The notes: generated by a model not told the origin, from the letters alone. Numbered from the stretch's first letter, positions 7,576-16,579 are shown. The stretch: 64,000 nt of DNA from Actinobacteria bacterium HGW-Actinobacteria-1 (GCA_002841355.1 PHFB01000006.1:30204-94203); one strand, 5' to 3'. Made by a program: numbers and translations.

Positions 7576-8252
7576 CGCCGCTGCTCGCCGCTCGCGGGCT
7601 CACGGCCGTCCGGGCAATCGATGGCCGGGACGTGCGCGTGCTCGACGGCGTCGACCTCAAGCTCGCTCCCGGCGACATCGCGGAGCTTCGTGGACCGAGC
7701 GGTGCCGGCAAGACCACGCTTCTGCTCGCGATCGCACGCCTGCTCCCCGGGGCCGGCGGATCACTCGCGCTTGCGGGCGAGTCTGCCGATGCGACCGACC
7801 CCGCCGTCTGGCGGACGAAGGTTGCGTTGCTGCCGCAGCGGACCGCGCTCTTCCCCGGCACGGTTGAAGAGAACCTGCTCCTGCCGTTCGCCCTCAAGTC
7901 ACGTGACGGCGCAACGCCGCCCTCGGCCGAGGCCCTCCGTGCCGCGCTCGATGACGTGGGCCTTTCCGATGTCGCGCTCGATCGCGACACCGCGCGTCTC
8001 TCGGTGGGGCAGGCGGCGCGCGTGGCGCTCCTGCGCGTGCTGCTCACAGCACCGCGGGTGCTGCTGCTCGACGAGCCGGATGCGAGCCTTGATGACGCCA
8101 GCGCCGCGGCCGTGGCGGCCATGACCGCGCGATTCGCCGAGGCGGGCGGTGCGGTGCTGAGGGTGAGTCACCTGCGGGCCGACGCTGCCGCCACTGTCCG
8201 GCTGCATCTTGAAGGCGGACGCCTGGGCGGCGGTGATCGCGATGACCGCTGA
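7566..8252 (+). CDS. fetA: ABC transporter ATPase, FetA (YbbL)-like
   Basis: 228 residues from a GTG that overlaps the nitroreductase stop. Walker A GPSGAGKTT, signature LSVGQAARVALLRVLL (a variant of LSGGQ) and Walker B VLLLDEPDASLDD are all present. The partner permease overlaps its 3' end and belongs to the UPF0014/FetB family, so this should be the ATPase of a FetAB-type transporter. In E. coli, FetAB has been linked to iron export and oxidative stress resistance; the same substrate here is inference. There is no substrate-binding protein, consistent with an exporter. Confidence 0.85.
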   Translation: MVVAPLLAARGLTAVRAIDGRDVRVLDGVDLKLAPGDIAELRGPSGAGKTTLLLAIARLLPGAGGSLALAGESADATDPAVWRTKVALLPQRTALFPGTVEENLLLPFALKSRDGATPPSAEALRAALDDVGLSDVALDRDTARLSVGQAARVALLRVLLTAPRVLLLDEPDASLDDASAAAVAAMTARFAEAGGAVLRVSHLRADAAATVRLHLEGGRLGGGDRDDR

Positions 8253-9048
8253 GGGTGCTGTCGTCATCGGCTGGCCGCAACTGCTGCTCGCAGCCAGCTT
8301 CATGCTCATCACGGGTGCGCTTTCAGTCGCGATCGGCCTCGGACTGGTGAAGGACCTGGCGGTCGCGTCCGTGCGCACGTACGTGCAGCTGCTGGCGCTG
8401 GGTCTCGTGTTGCGATGGGTGTTCTCGGTACGGCTGTGGTGGGTCGTGGTCGTACTGCTTGGCGTGATGACGGTCGTTGCCACGCGCATCGTGGTGAAGC
8501 GTGCGCCGGATGCGCCGGGCGGGCTGTTCGGCTCGGCGCTCTTCTCGATGGCGATCACGGCGATCACGGTCACCTTCGCGGTGACTGCGCTCATCGTCCG
8601 CGTGCCGGTGTGGTACGAGCCGCGCTACGTCATCCCGATCGCCGGCATGGTGCTGGGCAACTCGATGACCGGCATCGCACTCGCGCTTGAGCGGCTCTTC
8701 TCGGATCTGGATTCGCGCACGGGAGAGATCCTCGCGCTCACGGCGCTTGGCGCGGATCGCTGGGAGGCTGCGCGCGCGTCGGTTCGCATGGCGCTTCGGG
8801 CGGGCCTCATCCCGACGATCAACTCGATGGCCGCGGCCGGCATCGTCTTCATCCCCGGCATGATGACCGGCCAGGTGCTTGCCGGTGCAGATCCGCTTGA
8901 GGCAACCAAGTACCAGATCGTCGTGATGCTCATGGTCAGCGCGGCCACCGCGATCGGTTCGATTCTGGCCGTGATGCTGTCGTACCGGCGCGCCTTCACC
9001 GCCGACGGCGTGTTCCTTGAGAAAGGGTTGCGCGGTCCGGCGTCGTAA
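8242..9048 (+). CDS. fetB: ABC transporter permease, FetB (UPF0014/YbbM)-like
   Basis: 268 residues from the ATG inside the ATPase 3' end; in-frame GTG (8233) and TTG (8209) are alternatives. About seven hydrophobic segments are visible. Family motifs include VRTYVQLLALGLVL, the basic cytoplasmic stretch around VVKRAPDAPGG, YVIPIAGMVLGNSMTGIALAL and GIVFIPGMMTGQVLAG. This is the UPF0014/FetB permease that pairs with a FetA-type ATPase, encoded just upstream and overlapping. Predicted location: cytoplasmic membrane. Confidence 0.88.
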   Translation: MTAEGAVVIGWPQLLLAASFMLITGALSVAIGLGLVKDLAVASVRTYVQLLALGLVLRWVFSVRLWWVVVVLLGVMTVVATRIVVKRAPDAPGGLFGSALFSMAITAITVTFAVTALIVRVPVWYEPRYVIPIAGMVLGNSMTGIALALERLFSDLDSRTGEILALTALGADRWEAARASVRMALRAGLIPTINSMAAAGIVFIPGMMTGQVLAGADPLEATKYQIVVMLMVSAATAIGSILAVMLSYRRAFTADGVFLEKGLRGPAS

Positions 9049-9158
9049 TCCGCAACAGGGGCAGCGGTTGCCCAGGTGTTACTTTCGACTTCCACGCTTG
9101 TATACTGATGCGCACATGGCGCTGCACGGCGTTTTTCGCGTGCCTTCCGAGGAGACAC

Positions 9159-10166
9159 ATGACCGGCTTCGAGCTGTACCTGAACCTCAACGCGAAGAAG
9201 TTCGACGACTACCTGCTCACGTTCTTCGCGAGCGGCTCGCATCCCGACATGGCCCGCTACCTCTACGATCCACTGCGCGCCTTCTCGGACAACGCGGGCA
9301 AACGGCACCGCCCGCTCATCTGTCTCCTGGCGTGCGAAGCGGTGGGCGGCGACCCCAAGAAGGCGTGGCCATCGGCTGCCGCCATCGAGCACTTCCACAC
9401 CGCGGCGCTCATCCACGACGACATCGAGGACTCGTCGCTTACACGACGCGACCAGCCGTGTATGCACATCACCGAGGGTCTCGGACTTGCCATCAATGCC
9501 GGCGACCTCGCACTCGCGCTCGTCTGTGGAACCGTCATCGATGACGAGGGCCTTGAGGACACCATCAAGCTGCGTGTACTTGCCGAACTCGTGGCGATGA
9601 CGACGCGCACCATCGAGGGGCAGGCGCTCGACATCGGCTGGGCGCGCGACGATCGCTTCGACCTGTCGGTCGAGGATTACCTCGTCATGGCGAACCACAA
9701 GACCGCGTTCTACTCGGGCGCTATCCCGCTTGCGGTTGGAGCGATGATCGGCGGCGGAACCGAGGAGCAGGTCGAGGTGCTGCGCGACTTCGGCATGGCA
9801 TCGGGCCTCGCGTTCCAGATCCAGGACGACGTGCTCAACCTGGTCGGTACGAAGGAGTCCACCAAGAAGGACTTCCGGAGCGACCTCACCGAGGGCAAGC
9901 GTACGCTCGTGGCCATCCACGCGTTGCAGAACTCGCCGCGCCGTGAGCGCCTTCTCGAGCTGCTATCCTCTCGAACCGTCGATTCCGCCGAGCTTCAGGA
10001 GATCGTGGACATCATGTCCGAGGCCGGCTCGCTCGACTACGCGCGGGAGTACGCGCGTGGGCTCGTCATGGACGCGAAGCATCGGCTCCAGGAAGCGGTG
10101 CCGTCGGGCAAGGCGCGCACGCTCTTGCTGTCGATGGCCGACTTCTTCGTGAAGCGTTCGTCGTAG
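9159..10166 (+). CDS. Polyprenyl diphosphate synthase
   Basis: 335 residues from an ATG preceded by GAGGAG. First Asp-rich motif: HTAALIHDDIEDSS; second: FQIQDDVLNLVG; also GKRHRPLICLLACEAVGG and the basic GKRTLVAIHAL loop. It condenses isopentenyl diphosphate onto an allylic primer to make C15-C40 prenyl chains, probably for menaquinone or lipid carriers. Chain length cannot be decided from the residues before the first motif. It stands alone, convergent with the rhomboid gene 6 bases away. A TATACT hexamer about 50 bases upstream may be its -10. Confidence 0.92.
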   Translation: MTGFELYLNLNAKKFDDYLLTFFASGSHPDMARYLYDPLRAFSDNAGKRHRPLICLLACEAVGGDPKKAWPSAAAIEHFHTAALIHDDIEDSSLTRRDQPCMHITEGLGLAINAGDLALALVCGTVIDDEGLEDTIKLRVLAELVAMTTRTIEGQALDIGWARDDRFDLSVEDYLVMANHKTAFYSGAIPLAVGAMIGGGTEEQVEVLRDFGMASGLAFQIQDDVLNLVGTKESTKKDFRSDLTEGKRTLVAIHALQNSPRRERLLELLSSRTVDSAELQEIVDIMSEAGSLDYAREYARGLVMDAKHRLQEAVPSGKARTLLLSMADFFVKRSS

Positions 10167-10172
10167 CCGCTA

Positions 10173-11363
10173 CTACTGCGTTTGCAGGGCTCGATCGCCG
10201 AAGGCGATGAAGTCACTTGCGGGGTATGCCTCGACGAATCGCTGCCACTCGCCTCGAGCATCCTCAGCTCTTCCGAGCGCCAGCAGCACGTGTGCCAGCC
10301 GGAAGCGAGCACGTTCGAGCGCCGCGCATGCTCTGTCGCATGAGGCAGCTTCCCGGTACAACTTCTCGGCGGCAGACAGGTTCTTCGAGCTTTCCGCGGC
10401 GCCGGCGATGGCAACGAGCGTCTGCGGGTCGATGCCCAGCCCGCCGAGTACCCGCGCGGCTTCGTCGGCGATGTCATGCGCCTCGATCAGCTGCCCATTT
10501 CGCACGAGAAGCTCGAGCGCCGCGCGGTACTCCACTGCGGCCTTCCCTGGCTGCGGGGTGTGCAGTTGGGCAAGTTCGCGTGCGTGCTGCAGGCGCCACG
10601 CCGGGTTCGTGGGATCCTGAGTTGTGAGCTTGTCGTACATGCCTACCGCGACCTCATGGGCGCCGCTGGCAACGTACTGTGATGCGTCCTCGGCCATATA
10701 CGCCGCCGTGGCGGAGCGAACGGTTCCCGAGAGAAGCGCCATCGCGATACCGGCCGCCAGACCGCCGACATGCGCCCAGTTCGCGGTTCCGCCGCCGGCG
10801 GTTCCCACGGCGAGCGCGCTGTACATGAGTTCTCGCGCCCCCCACAGGCCGATCGCCACCGGTGACGGCATCGCCGCTGTGCCGAAGCGGTAGAGGAAGC
10901 CCCAAACGAACCGCACCTTCGACCGGTAGAGGCACACGGCGAACACGCCCATGATGGCGGCGATCGCGCCGGATGCGCCGACCATCGGGATGTCACGGCC
11001 TGCGGGCATGAGCGTTAGTACGAAGACCGCATGCACAAAGGCCGCACCAAGCCCGCCGAGGAAGTACAGCATCAGGTAGCGAAGACGACCGATGGCGTCT
11101 TCGACCACAGAGCCGAAGAGCCACAGGAAGTACATGTTTCCAAGAAGGTGGCCGAACGGGTCCGCGTGGATGAACATCGACGACAGCCACGTTACCGCGC
11201 CGGCTGCGTTAGGGCGAAAGCCGAATGTCGCGATGGTGCGGTCGAGGCCATTCGAGACCGCAAGCACGAACACCGTGATATTGGCTACGATAAGCCCGAT
11301 GGTGATCCATGGGATCCGGAACGGTCGATCGACCTTGTACGGGAACAGAAACACCGCAATCAC
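10173..11363 (-). CDS. Rhomboid-family intramembrane serine protease with TPR-like C-terminal domain
   Basis: 396 residues. The N-terminal 215 residues hold about six membrane segments with the rhomboid signatures: GHLLGNMYFLWLFG after the first loop, the catalytic Ser in GASGAIAAIMG, and the catalytic His in ANWAHVGGLAAGI. The C-terminal 175 residues are soluble and helical (QHARELAQLHTP, YRAALELLVRNGQ, AAEKLYREAA, RFRLAHVLLALGRAEDA), with a TPR-like rhythm suited to docking a partner. It probably cuts membrane-spanning substrates, with the TPR part on the cytoplasmic side. Substrates unknown. It converges on the prenyl synthase and diverges from the flavoprotein gene. Confidence 0.9.
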   Translation of the reverse strand: MIAVFLFPYKVDRPFRIPWITIGLIVANITVFVLAVSNGLDRTIATFGFRPNAAGAVTWLSSMFIHADPFGHLLGNMYFLWLFGSVVEDAIGRLRYLMLYFLGGLGAAFVHAVFVLTLMPAGRDIPMVGASGAIAAIMGVFAVCLYRSKVRFVWGFLYRFGTAAMPSPVAIGLWGARELMYSALAVGTAGGGTANWAHVGGLAAGIAMALLSGTVRSATAAYMAEDASQYVASGAHEVAVGMYDKLTTQDPTNPAWRLQHARELAQLHTPQPGKAAVEYRAALELLVRNGQLIEAHDIADEAARVLGGLGIDPQTLVAIAGAAESSKNLSAAEKLYREAASCDRACAALERARFRLAHVLLALGRAEDARGEWQRFVEAYPASDFIAFGDRALQTQ

Positions 11364-11450
11364 CCCCGAGCGCCACGATAGCAGGTGCCCGCGCCGGCGG
11401 ACATCGGGGTACAGTCTTCAGGATGGAAGCGAAGAACGAGAGGAGCCGCA

Positions 11451-12641
11451 ATGCGCGCGGTACCCGTAAGCGACGGCATCTGGTGGGTTGGCGTTATCGA
11501 TTGGGGTCTCCGCGACTTCCACGGCTACGAGACGCCGCGTGGCACCACGTATAACGCGTATCTCGTGCGCGGCGAAGGAACATGGGCGCTCATCGACACC
11601 GTGAAGACGCCGTTCGTTCCGGAGCTGCTCTCGCGTGTCTCCTCGATCATCGATCCCGCCGAGATCGGCCTCATCGTAGTCAATCACATCGAGCCGGATC
11701 ACAACAGCGGGCTGCGCGATGTCATGGCGGCTATGCCTGCCGCACGCGTGGTAGCATCCGGCTCTGGCGTCAAAGGCGTGGCCGAGTATCACGATGGCCT
11801 GGTGGTCGAGGCGGTCGGCGCTGCCGACACGATCGACCTTGGCGGCAAGACGCTGCAGTTCATGCCTGCACCCATGGTGCACTGGCCCGACTCGATGTTC
11901 ACCTACTGTCCCGAGGTCCGCACCCTCATGCCGAATGACGCTTTCGGGCAGCACCTGGCGTCCTCGGGCAGGTTCGCCGACGAGGTCGGCGTCGACCTGG
12001 CGATCGAGGAGCTCGGCATCTACTACGCGAACATCCTCATGCCGCTTGGCGCGCAGGTCGCGAAGATGGTCGGCAAGATCGCAGATGCCGGCTGGGATCC
12101 TGAAGTGATCGCACCGTCGCACGGCGTCATCTGGCGTGGAGACGCGCTTGCCGCCGCATACGCCGCGTACGCGCGTTGGAACTCGGGCGTGAAGCGGGAC
12201 AAGGCCGTCGTGGTGTTCAGCACCATGTGGGGCTCGACGAAGATGCTCGCCGAGGCGATCACCGACGGAATCACCGCCGAGGGCGTCGAGGTCGACATGT
12301 ACGATCTCGCGCTCACGTCGGGCGCTCACATCACCTACGAGCTGCTCGAAGCCAAGGCTCTGGTTCTCGGTTCTCCGACGTTGCATCACGGCATGCTCTA
12401 TCGCATGGCCGGCTTCATCCAATACATCGAGGGCCTCAAGCCGGTCGACAGGATGGTCGCATTCTTCGGTTCGTTCGGCTGGGGTGGTGGCGCTATCAAG
12501 CAGATGCGCGAGCGCGTGACGGCGATCGGACTCGACGCGCCCCTGGAGGACTTCTCCGAGAAGTTCAAGCCTACCGAAGAGGACCTCTCGGCCGCATACG
12601 CCTGGGGTCGCGAGGTCGGTGTCGCCACCAAGGCGCGATAG
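11451..12641 (+). CDS. FprA-type flavodiiron protein (A-type flavoprotein)
   Basis: 396 residues from the ATG with GAGGAG at 7 bases. The N-terminal metallo-beta-lactamase domain carries the di-iron ligands NHIEPDHNSG and a later MVHWPDSMFTY; the middle has SHGVIWRGD. The C-terminal flavodoxin domain (about 255-395) starts VVFSTMWGSTKMLAEAI and has FGSFGWGGGAIKQM. These enzymes reduce O2 to water, or NO to N2O, with electrons from rubredoxin or F420H2, and protect anaerobes from oxygen or NO. No rubredoxin gene is adjacent. A TACAGT hexamer 36 bases upstream is a possible -10. Confidence 0.95.
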   Translation: MRAVPVSDGIWWVGVIDWGLRDFHGYETPRGTTYNAYLVRGEGTWALIDTVKTPFVPELLSRVSSIIDPAEIGLIVVNHIEPDHNSGLRDVMAAMPAARVVASGSGVKGVAEYHDGLVVEAVGAADTIDLGGKTLQFMPAPMVHWPDSMFTYCPEVRTLMPNDAFGQHLASSGRFADEVGVDLAIEELGIYYANILMPLGAQVAKMVGKIADAGWDPEVIAPSHGVIWRGDALAAAYAAYARWNSGVKRDKAVVVFSTMWGSTKMLAEAITDGITAEGVEVDMYDLALTSGAHITYELLEAKALVLGSPTLHHGMLYRMAGFIQYIEGLKPVDRMVAFFGSFGWGGGAIKQMRERVTAIGLDAPLEDFSEKFKPTEEDLSAAYAWGREVGVATKAR

Positions 12642-12772
12642 CAGACGGCCATCGGCTGTGTCCGAGCGCACAAATGCGCGGATTGAGGCTCAAGTTCGGG
12701 CGACGAACGGACGATGTACGCTGCATGTTACGCAGGCTCCGGTGGGGCCATGTGCAGTGAGGTGCACACGTC

Positions 12773-13150
12773 ATGCAACGTAGCCAGGACGGCTTCACGC
12801 TCGTCGAGCTGATGGTCGTGATTCTGATCATCGGCGTCCTCGTGGCTATCGCCGTTCCCTTGTTCGCCGAGACGACGGGAACCGCGCGCAGACGCACGTG
12901 CCAGTCGAATCAGCGCAGCATCGAGGGTGCAAGCCAGACGTATCGGGCCTACACCGGCGACCTGTGGACCCAGACCGCCGTGTTCGACGGCAACAACACT
13001 GCGGATACCGCGGATCTTCTTGCGGCACGGTACTTCCTGGATCCGCCGAAATGTCCGACGAACCGAACATACTACTGGGTCGACCCGACGGGCACCGTGG
13101 TCGGATGCACTGGAAACGGCGATTGGGCCACGGGTCACGCTCACTACTAG
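12773..13150 (+). CDS. Type IV pilin-like protein (prepilin)
   Basis: 125 residues. The class III signal is plain: a short basic leader ending in Gly, then FTLVELMVVILIIGVLVAIA, cut by prepilin peptidase before Phe and N-methylated, with the expected Glu at position +5. The globular part is short and has Cys residues able to form a disulfide loop (CQSN, PPKCPTNRTYYW, VGCTGNG). It may be a minor pilin or pseudopilin rather than the major subunit. pilT lies far away at 51718. The lipoprotein gene follows after 28 bases. Confidence 0.88.
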   Translation: MQRSQDGFTLVELMVVILIIGVLVAIAVPLFAETTGTARRRTCQSNQRSIEGASQTYRAYTGDLWTQTAVFDGNNTADTADLLAARYFLDPPKCPTNRTYYWVDPTGTVVGCTGNGDWATGHAHY

Positions 13151-13178
13151 ACGACGCGACGCGCAAGATGGGGGACGC

Positions 13179-13619
13179 TTGAAGCGATTCATAGCGCTTG
13201 TTGCTGTTCTGGCGATGCTTCTTCCCGCTGGGTGCGAGAGCCGGCTTGAGCACTCCCAGACGGATGCGGCGAACGTTGCATCCACGTACCTCACAGAATT
13301 GCTCATCGATCAGGACGTCGAGGCCGCGTATGCGATGCGCGACTCAGAGTCGAATGAGGATGTGACAGCAGCAGATCTCGAGCGCTGGGCCTCGATGCAG
13401 GCCGGTGCCGGCGATGTCGCGGAGATCAAGGCGACCGAGTACGAGATATCGCAAGACAAGGCGGCCATAGAGGTCTACCTGACGGGATACGGCGAGGCAC
13501 AGGTTCGGTACTACCGCGTGCGGGTCAGGGGTACCGCCGCGATGGGATACCAGCCTTCCGAGACCGAGGTCAGCGGCGATCCCTTCCCGGGGTCGAACTT
13601 CCGCCAGCGGCTGTACTAG
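13179..13619 (+). CDS. Putative lipoprotein of unknown function
   Basis: 146 residues from a TTG with GGGGG just upstream. N-terminus KRFIALVAVLAMLLPAGCES is a lipoprotein signal with lipobox LPAGC. The mature part resembles small NTF2-like or accumulation-associated domains: a helix with SQTDAANVASTYLTELL and YAMRDSES, then beta strands (IKATEYEISQDKAAIEVYL, VRYYRVRVRG). No family is recognised with confidence. It follows the pilin gene, so a surface or pilus accessory role is possible. It overlaps the convergent ATPase gene by 4 bases. Confidence 0.7.
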   Translation: MKRFIALVAVLAMLLPAGCESRLEHSQTDAANVASTYLTELLIDQDVEAAYAMRDSESNEDVTAADLERWASMQAGAGDVAEIKATEYEISQDKAAIEVYLTGYGEAQVRYYRVRVRGTAAMGYQPSETEVSGDPFPGSNFRQRLY

Positions 13620-14497
13620 CAGCGCCGCCAGGCATCGAGCGCGTCGGCCGCCTCATCGACCGTGAGCGCGGTTGCGGGCGCGCTGGGATCGCGCTGGCGG
13701 AGCCGCGAGAACAACTCGGCTAGTATCGGCGGTTTGATGTTGCCCTGTGCGAGTACGTGCGCGTTGGCGAAGACCTCCTCGGGCGTTCCCCGCAGAGCGA
13801 TCGTCCCGCCGGGAGCGAGCACGTAGGCGAAATCCGCGAACTCCGGAACCGTGTCGATGTCGTGCGTGCTGAGCACGACCGTCATGCAGCGTTCGCGTGC
13901 AAGCCGCTCGAGGAGATCGAGCAGGGACTGACGCGATTTCGGATCGAGCCCCTCGAACGGCTCGTCGAGCACGAGCAGTTCCGGGTCCATCACGAGCGCA
14001 CCGGCGAGCGCCACCTTGCGCTTCTCGCCGCCCGACAGGTTGTGCGGCACGCGGTCGGCCAGCTCCTCGATGCCGAGCAGGCCGAGCGCCCGGTCCACGC
14101 GTTCGCGGACCTCGGACTCGGGCAGGCCGTATTGTCTCGGCGAGAAGGCGACGTCGTCGCCGACGGTTGGGGAGATGATCTGTTCGTCGACGTTTTGGAG
14201 CACGACGCCGACGCGCCGTCGGATCGACGCCCACTCCTCGGAAGGGGAGACGCCGAAGACGCTTACGGCGCCCTCCTGCGGCTTGAGCAGTCCGAGGATG
14301 TGATAGAGCATCGTCGTCTTGCCTGCGCCGTTGGGACCAAGTACAGCCACGCGCTTTCCCCGATGTGCGAGGAAGTCGAGACCGCAGAGGTGCACCGAGG
14401 TGCCGTCCTCGTAGGTGTGGCGTACGCAGCTGATGCGCACGACCTCCTCGGCGTTGGGGTCGTCAGGATGGATGTGATCGCAATCGTGCGTGGTCAT
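13616..14497 (-). CDS. cbiO: ECF transporter ATPase, CbiO-like
   Basis: 293 residues from the ATG that overlaps the T-component stop (ATGA). It has Walker A GPNGAGKTT, the signature LSGGEKRKVALAGAL and Walker B LLVLDEPFEGLDP, as in energy-coupling-factor A subunits. The N-terminus MTTHDCDHIHPDDPNAEE is rich in His, Cys and acidic residues and may bind or buffer metal. It energises uptake of a transition metal, nominally cobalt or nickel, with the CbiM and CbiQ products encoded just before it. A longer upstream frame is a shadow of cbiQ. Confidence 0.93.
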   Translation of the reverse strand: MTTHDCDHIHPDDPNAEEVVRISCVRHTYEDGTSVHLCGLDFLAHRGKRVAVLGPNGAGKTTMLYHILGLLKPQEGAVSVFGVSPSEEWASIRRRVGVVLQNVDEQIISPTVGDDVAFSPRQYGLPESEVRERVDRALGLLGIEELADRVPHNLSGGEKRKVALAGALVMDPELLVLDEPFEGLDPKSRQSLLDLLERLARERCMTVVLSTHDIDTVPEFADFAYVLAPGGTIALRGTPEEVFANAHVLAQGNIKPPILAELFSRLRQRDPSAPATALTVDEAADALDAWRRC

Positions 14498-15294
14498 CGT
14501 TTCCTCCCACGGAACAGGAACGTGGCGCCAAGCCCGAGAAGCGCCAGCGCCGGTAGCATCCAGCTGTAGTCGATGAGACCGATCCAATAGATGCGCCAGA
14601 CCGTCGCGACGCCGAGCAGCGCGAGCGCGCCCGCCACGAGCATGCGGTCGGTGATCGGCGAGCGCGAGGGGTGCTCGGCGACCTTGAGACGTCCGGAGTA
14701 TCCGCGGAGCACCAGCACGTCGTACTCGCGCTGCGCGAGGTCGACCGAGTAGAGCAGCAGACCGCCGAGCGCACGCGTGGTCGCCTTGGCCGAGCGGACC
14801 GGATGCGTGCCGGCGATGCCCGCGCGCAGCCGTATCGCCCGCGTGAGGTCGGCAAGCTTGTCGGCGAGGATGAAGATCGCGCGGTACGTCATGAGGAGCG
14901 CGTCGCCGACGAGCCCGGGCGTCACGCGCTGCACGGCGGCGAACACCTGCGGGTACGGCGTCGTGAACATGAGCGTGACCGCCGCGAGCGCGGCCGTGAC
15001 CGCCTTCGCCACGATGAGCGCCGCGGCAAGCGCGTCCGGCGCCGAGGCGAACGCGAAGACCGCGGCGAAGATCGCCGGGTACGCGGCAAGCGGCAGCATG
15101 GAGCGAGCGGGGAGTCGCTCGGCAGCCACGAGAGCGAGCAGCACGAGCAGGAGCGCGAGCACGACGAAGAGGTTCGTGGTCACGACGATGCTTGCGAGCA
15201 AAAGCGCGAACGCGAGCAGCTTCGCGCGCGGTGCGGCGAGATGCAGGTGCGAGCGTCCGCTTACGGCGGAGCGATCGAGGACGGCGACATCCAT
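14494..15294 (-). CDS. cbiQ: ECF transporter T component, CbiQ-like
   Basis: 266 residues starting at an ATGA overlap with cbiM and ending in another with cbiO. Hydrophobic segments at about 25-70 and 95-120 and two near the C-terminus. The two coupling motifs appear as RAIRLRAGI and LRGYSGRLK, the short Ala-Arg-Gly type helices that touch the ATPases. It joins the metal-binding CbiM subunit to CbiO in the membrane. No CbiN-like gene is present between cbiM and cbiQ. Confidence 0.92.
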   Translation of the reverse strand: MDVAVLDRSAVSGRSHLHLAAPRAKLLAFALLLASIVVTTNLFVVLALLLVLLALVAAERLPARSMLPLAAYPAIFAAVFAFASAPDALAAALIVAKAVTAALAAVTLMFTTPYPQVFAAVQRVTPGLVGDALLMTYRAIFILADKLADLTRAIRLRAGIAGTHPVRSAKATTRALGGLLLYSVDLAQREYDVLVLRGYSGRLKVAEHPSRSPITDRMLVAGALALLGVATVWRIYWIGLIDYSWMLPALALLGLGATFLFRGRKR

Positions 15295-16100
15295 CAGTGC
15301 ACCCCGAGCTCGTCGCCGGGAAGAATGCGTTCGGTGGGGGCGAGCGGTCCCTCGAAGATGAGCGATGGCCGCACCCGTGCCACATAGCCGAGAATCGCCG
15401 CGGTCACGAGCGCCTCGATCAGCCAGCCGACCGGCCCGAGTGTGTACACGATGGTCGCGAACCGCTTGAGGCCCACCGCCGGGGCGGTCGCCTTCTCGCC
15501 TCCCGAGAACAGCCCGACACCCACGACGCCCTCGCTGAATGGCGAGGCGAACGTGAGGTTCTGGGGGTCGAGAGCGCCTGTCTCGCGTGCGGTGGCTCCG
15601 GTCACGCCCGAGGCGGCGACGAGCCCCACGAGCAGCGTCGTCGTGATGGCAAGCGTCACGACGGTCGCGATCCCGCTGGCGGCGCGTACGCGTGTGCGCC
15701 CCAGCACGCGCACGAACGCGCGGAAGAGCGCCCATCCCAGGAGCATCTCGGCCATGGTCATGAGCGTGTTGAGCCCGATGACGGTCACGCCGCCGTGACC
15801 CAGAAGCGCGAGCACGACCTGCACGACGAACGCCGAGACGATCGCCAGCTGCGGCCCCAGCAGCACGCCGGCTACGACGGTGAGGTTGATGTGGTATGCG
15901 ATCGGCACGATCTCGCTCGACATCGAGACCAGTACCAGCGCCGAGATGATCCCGACGAGCGGCACCTTGCGTCGAACGTCGGCCCCGCGACTTCGAGTGC
16001 TCGCGAACCAGATGAGGGCCGCGGCAATGACCCAGCCGCTGAGCCAGAGCCAGACCGGGAGCACGCCGTCCGGGATGTGGATGTGCGACACCTCAGTCAC
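15294..16100 (-). CDS. cbiM: ECF transporter S component, CbiM-like metal permease
   Basis: 268 residues. The N-terminus MTEVSHIHIPDGVLP contains the HIPDG loop typical of CbiM/NikM, whose His residues coordinate Co2+ or Ni2+, although the family usually starts directly at Met-His. Later motifs include HINLTVVAGVLLGPQ and LLGHGGVTVIGLNTL. About seven membrane segments. The extra residues before the HIP loop could shift the N-terminal metal ligand. The start overlaps the fur stop by 8 bases, so the four genes form one operon under a Fur/Zur-type operator. Confidence 0.92.
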   Translation of the reverse strand: MTEVSHIHIPDGVLPVWLWLSGWVIAAALIWFASTRSRGADVRRKVPLVGIISALVLVSMSSEIVPIAYHINLTVVAGVLLGPQLAIVSAFVVQVVLALLGHGGVTVIGLNTLMTMAEMLLGWALFRAFVRVLGRTRVRAASGIATVVTLAITTTLLVGLVAASGVTGATARETGALDPQNLTFASPFSEGVVGVGLFSGGEKATAPAVGLKRFATIVYTLGPVGWLIEALVTAAILGYVARVRPSLIFEGPLAPTERILPGDELGVH

Positions 16101-16545
16101 GCTCCGCGGCGCAGGCAGCGCAGGCAGCGCAGAGGCCGTAGAGCGTCACTTCGTGCGCGGTGACCGTGTACCCGGCGCTCTTGGCCGAGCTCAGGAGCGA
16201 GCCGTCAACGGGGCATTCGATGCCTACGACTGTGCCACAGCCCGTGCACACGAGGTGGTGATGGTGGTCGCCGCCAGCGCAGAGCGCGTAGAGCGTGCTG
16301 CCGTCGCGCGAACCGACCGGCGCGAGCGCGCCCGCCGCTGACATCGCCGCGACAGCGCGGTACACGGTCGCCACGCCGATGCCTGCATGCGTTGCCGATA
16401 CGGCCGCGTGAAGTTCCTCGGCAGTGAATGCCCCGCCGAGCGAGCGAACTGCCTCGGCGATGGCACGCCGGGCGGCGCTGAGTCGCGAGCCGCCGAAGAG
16501 ATCGCCGGCGCACGGTGCGCTTACGGGGTGGTGGTGCTCGGACAT
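16093..16545 (-). CDS. Fur-family metalloregulator (Fur/Zur/Nur)
   Basis: 150 residues. It has a winged helix (SAARRAIAEAVRSLGGAFTAEELHAAV, then GIGVATVYRAVAAM) and a C-terminal dimerisation domain with the DHHHHLVCTGCGTVVGIECP metal site and a terminal CAACAACAA structural-zinc region. An extra HHH lies near the N-terminus. As first gene of the metal-transporter operon, with a perfect 7-1-7 palindrome 12 bases before its start, it almost certainly autoregulates. Whether the co-repressor is Fe, Zn, Ni or Co cannot be read from sequence. AAGGAG lies upstream of the ATG. Confidence 0.92.
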   Translation of the reverse strand: MSEHHHPVSAPCAGDLFGGSRLSAARRAIAEAVRSLGGAFTAEELHAAVSATHAGIGVATVYRAVAAMSAAGALAPVGSRDGSTLYALCAGGDHHHHLVCTGCGTVVGIECPVDGSLLSSAKSAGYTVTAHEVTLYGLCAACAACAAERD

Positions 16546-16557
16546 CGTGCTCCTTAG

Positions 16558-16572
16558 TGAGAATGATTCTCA
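16558..16572. promoter_or_regulatory. Perfect Fur/Zur-type operator
   Basis: TGAGAATGATTCTCA is an exact 7-1-7 inverted repeat between the probable start point and the ribosome site of the fur-cbiMQO operon. It fits the general TGANAATNATTNTCA form shared by Fur and actinobacterial Zur boxes. Confidence 0.85.
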
Positions 16573-16579
16573 GATGCAC

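Noticed and set aside
12642..12772. Cyclic di-GMP or other riboswitch before the pilin gene
   Set aside because: I looked for GEMM-type conserved blocks (such as the GGGCAAACC-like stretch) and found none; only weak hairpins such as GCGCA-CAAA-TGCGC.
14498..15385. Extension of cbiO to 589 residues, and of cbiQ to 15735
   Set aside because: Both are out-of-frame readings of the neighbouring operon genes; the ATGA overlaps fix the true starts.
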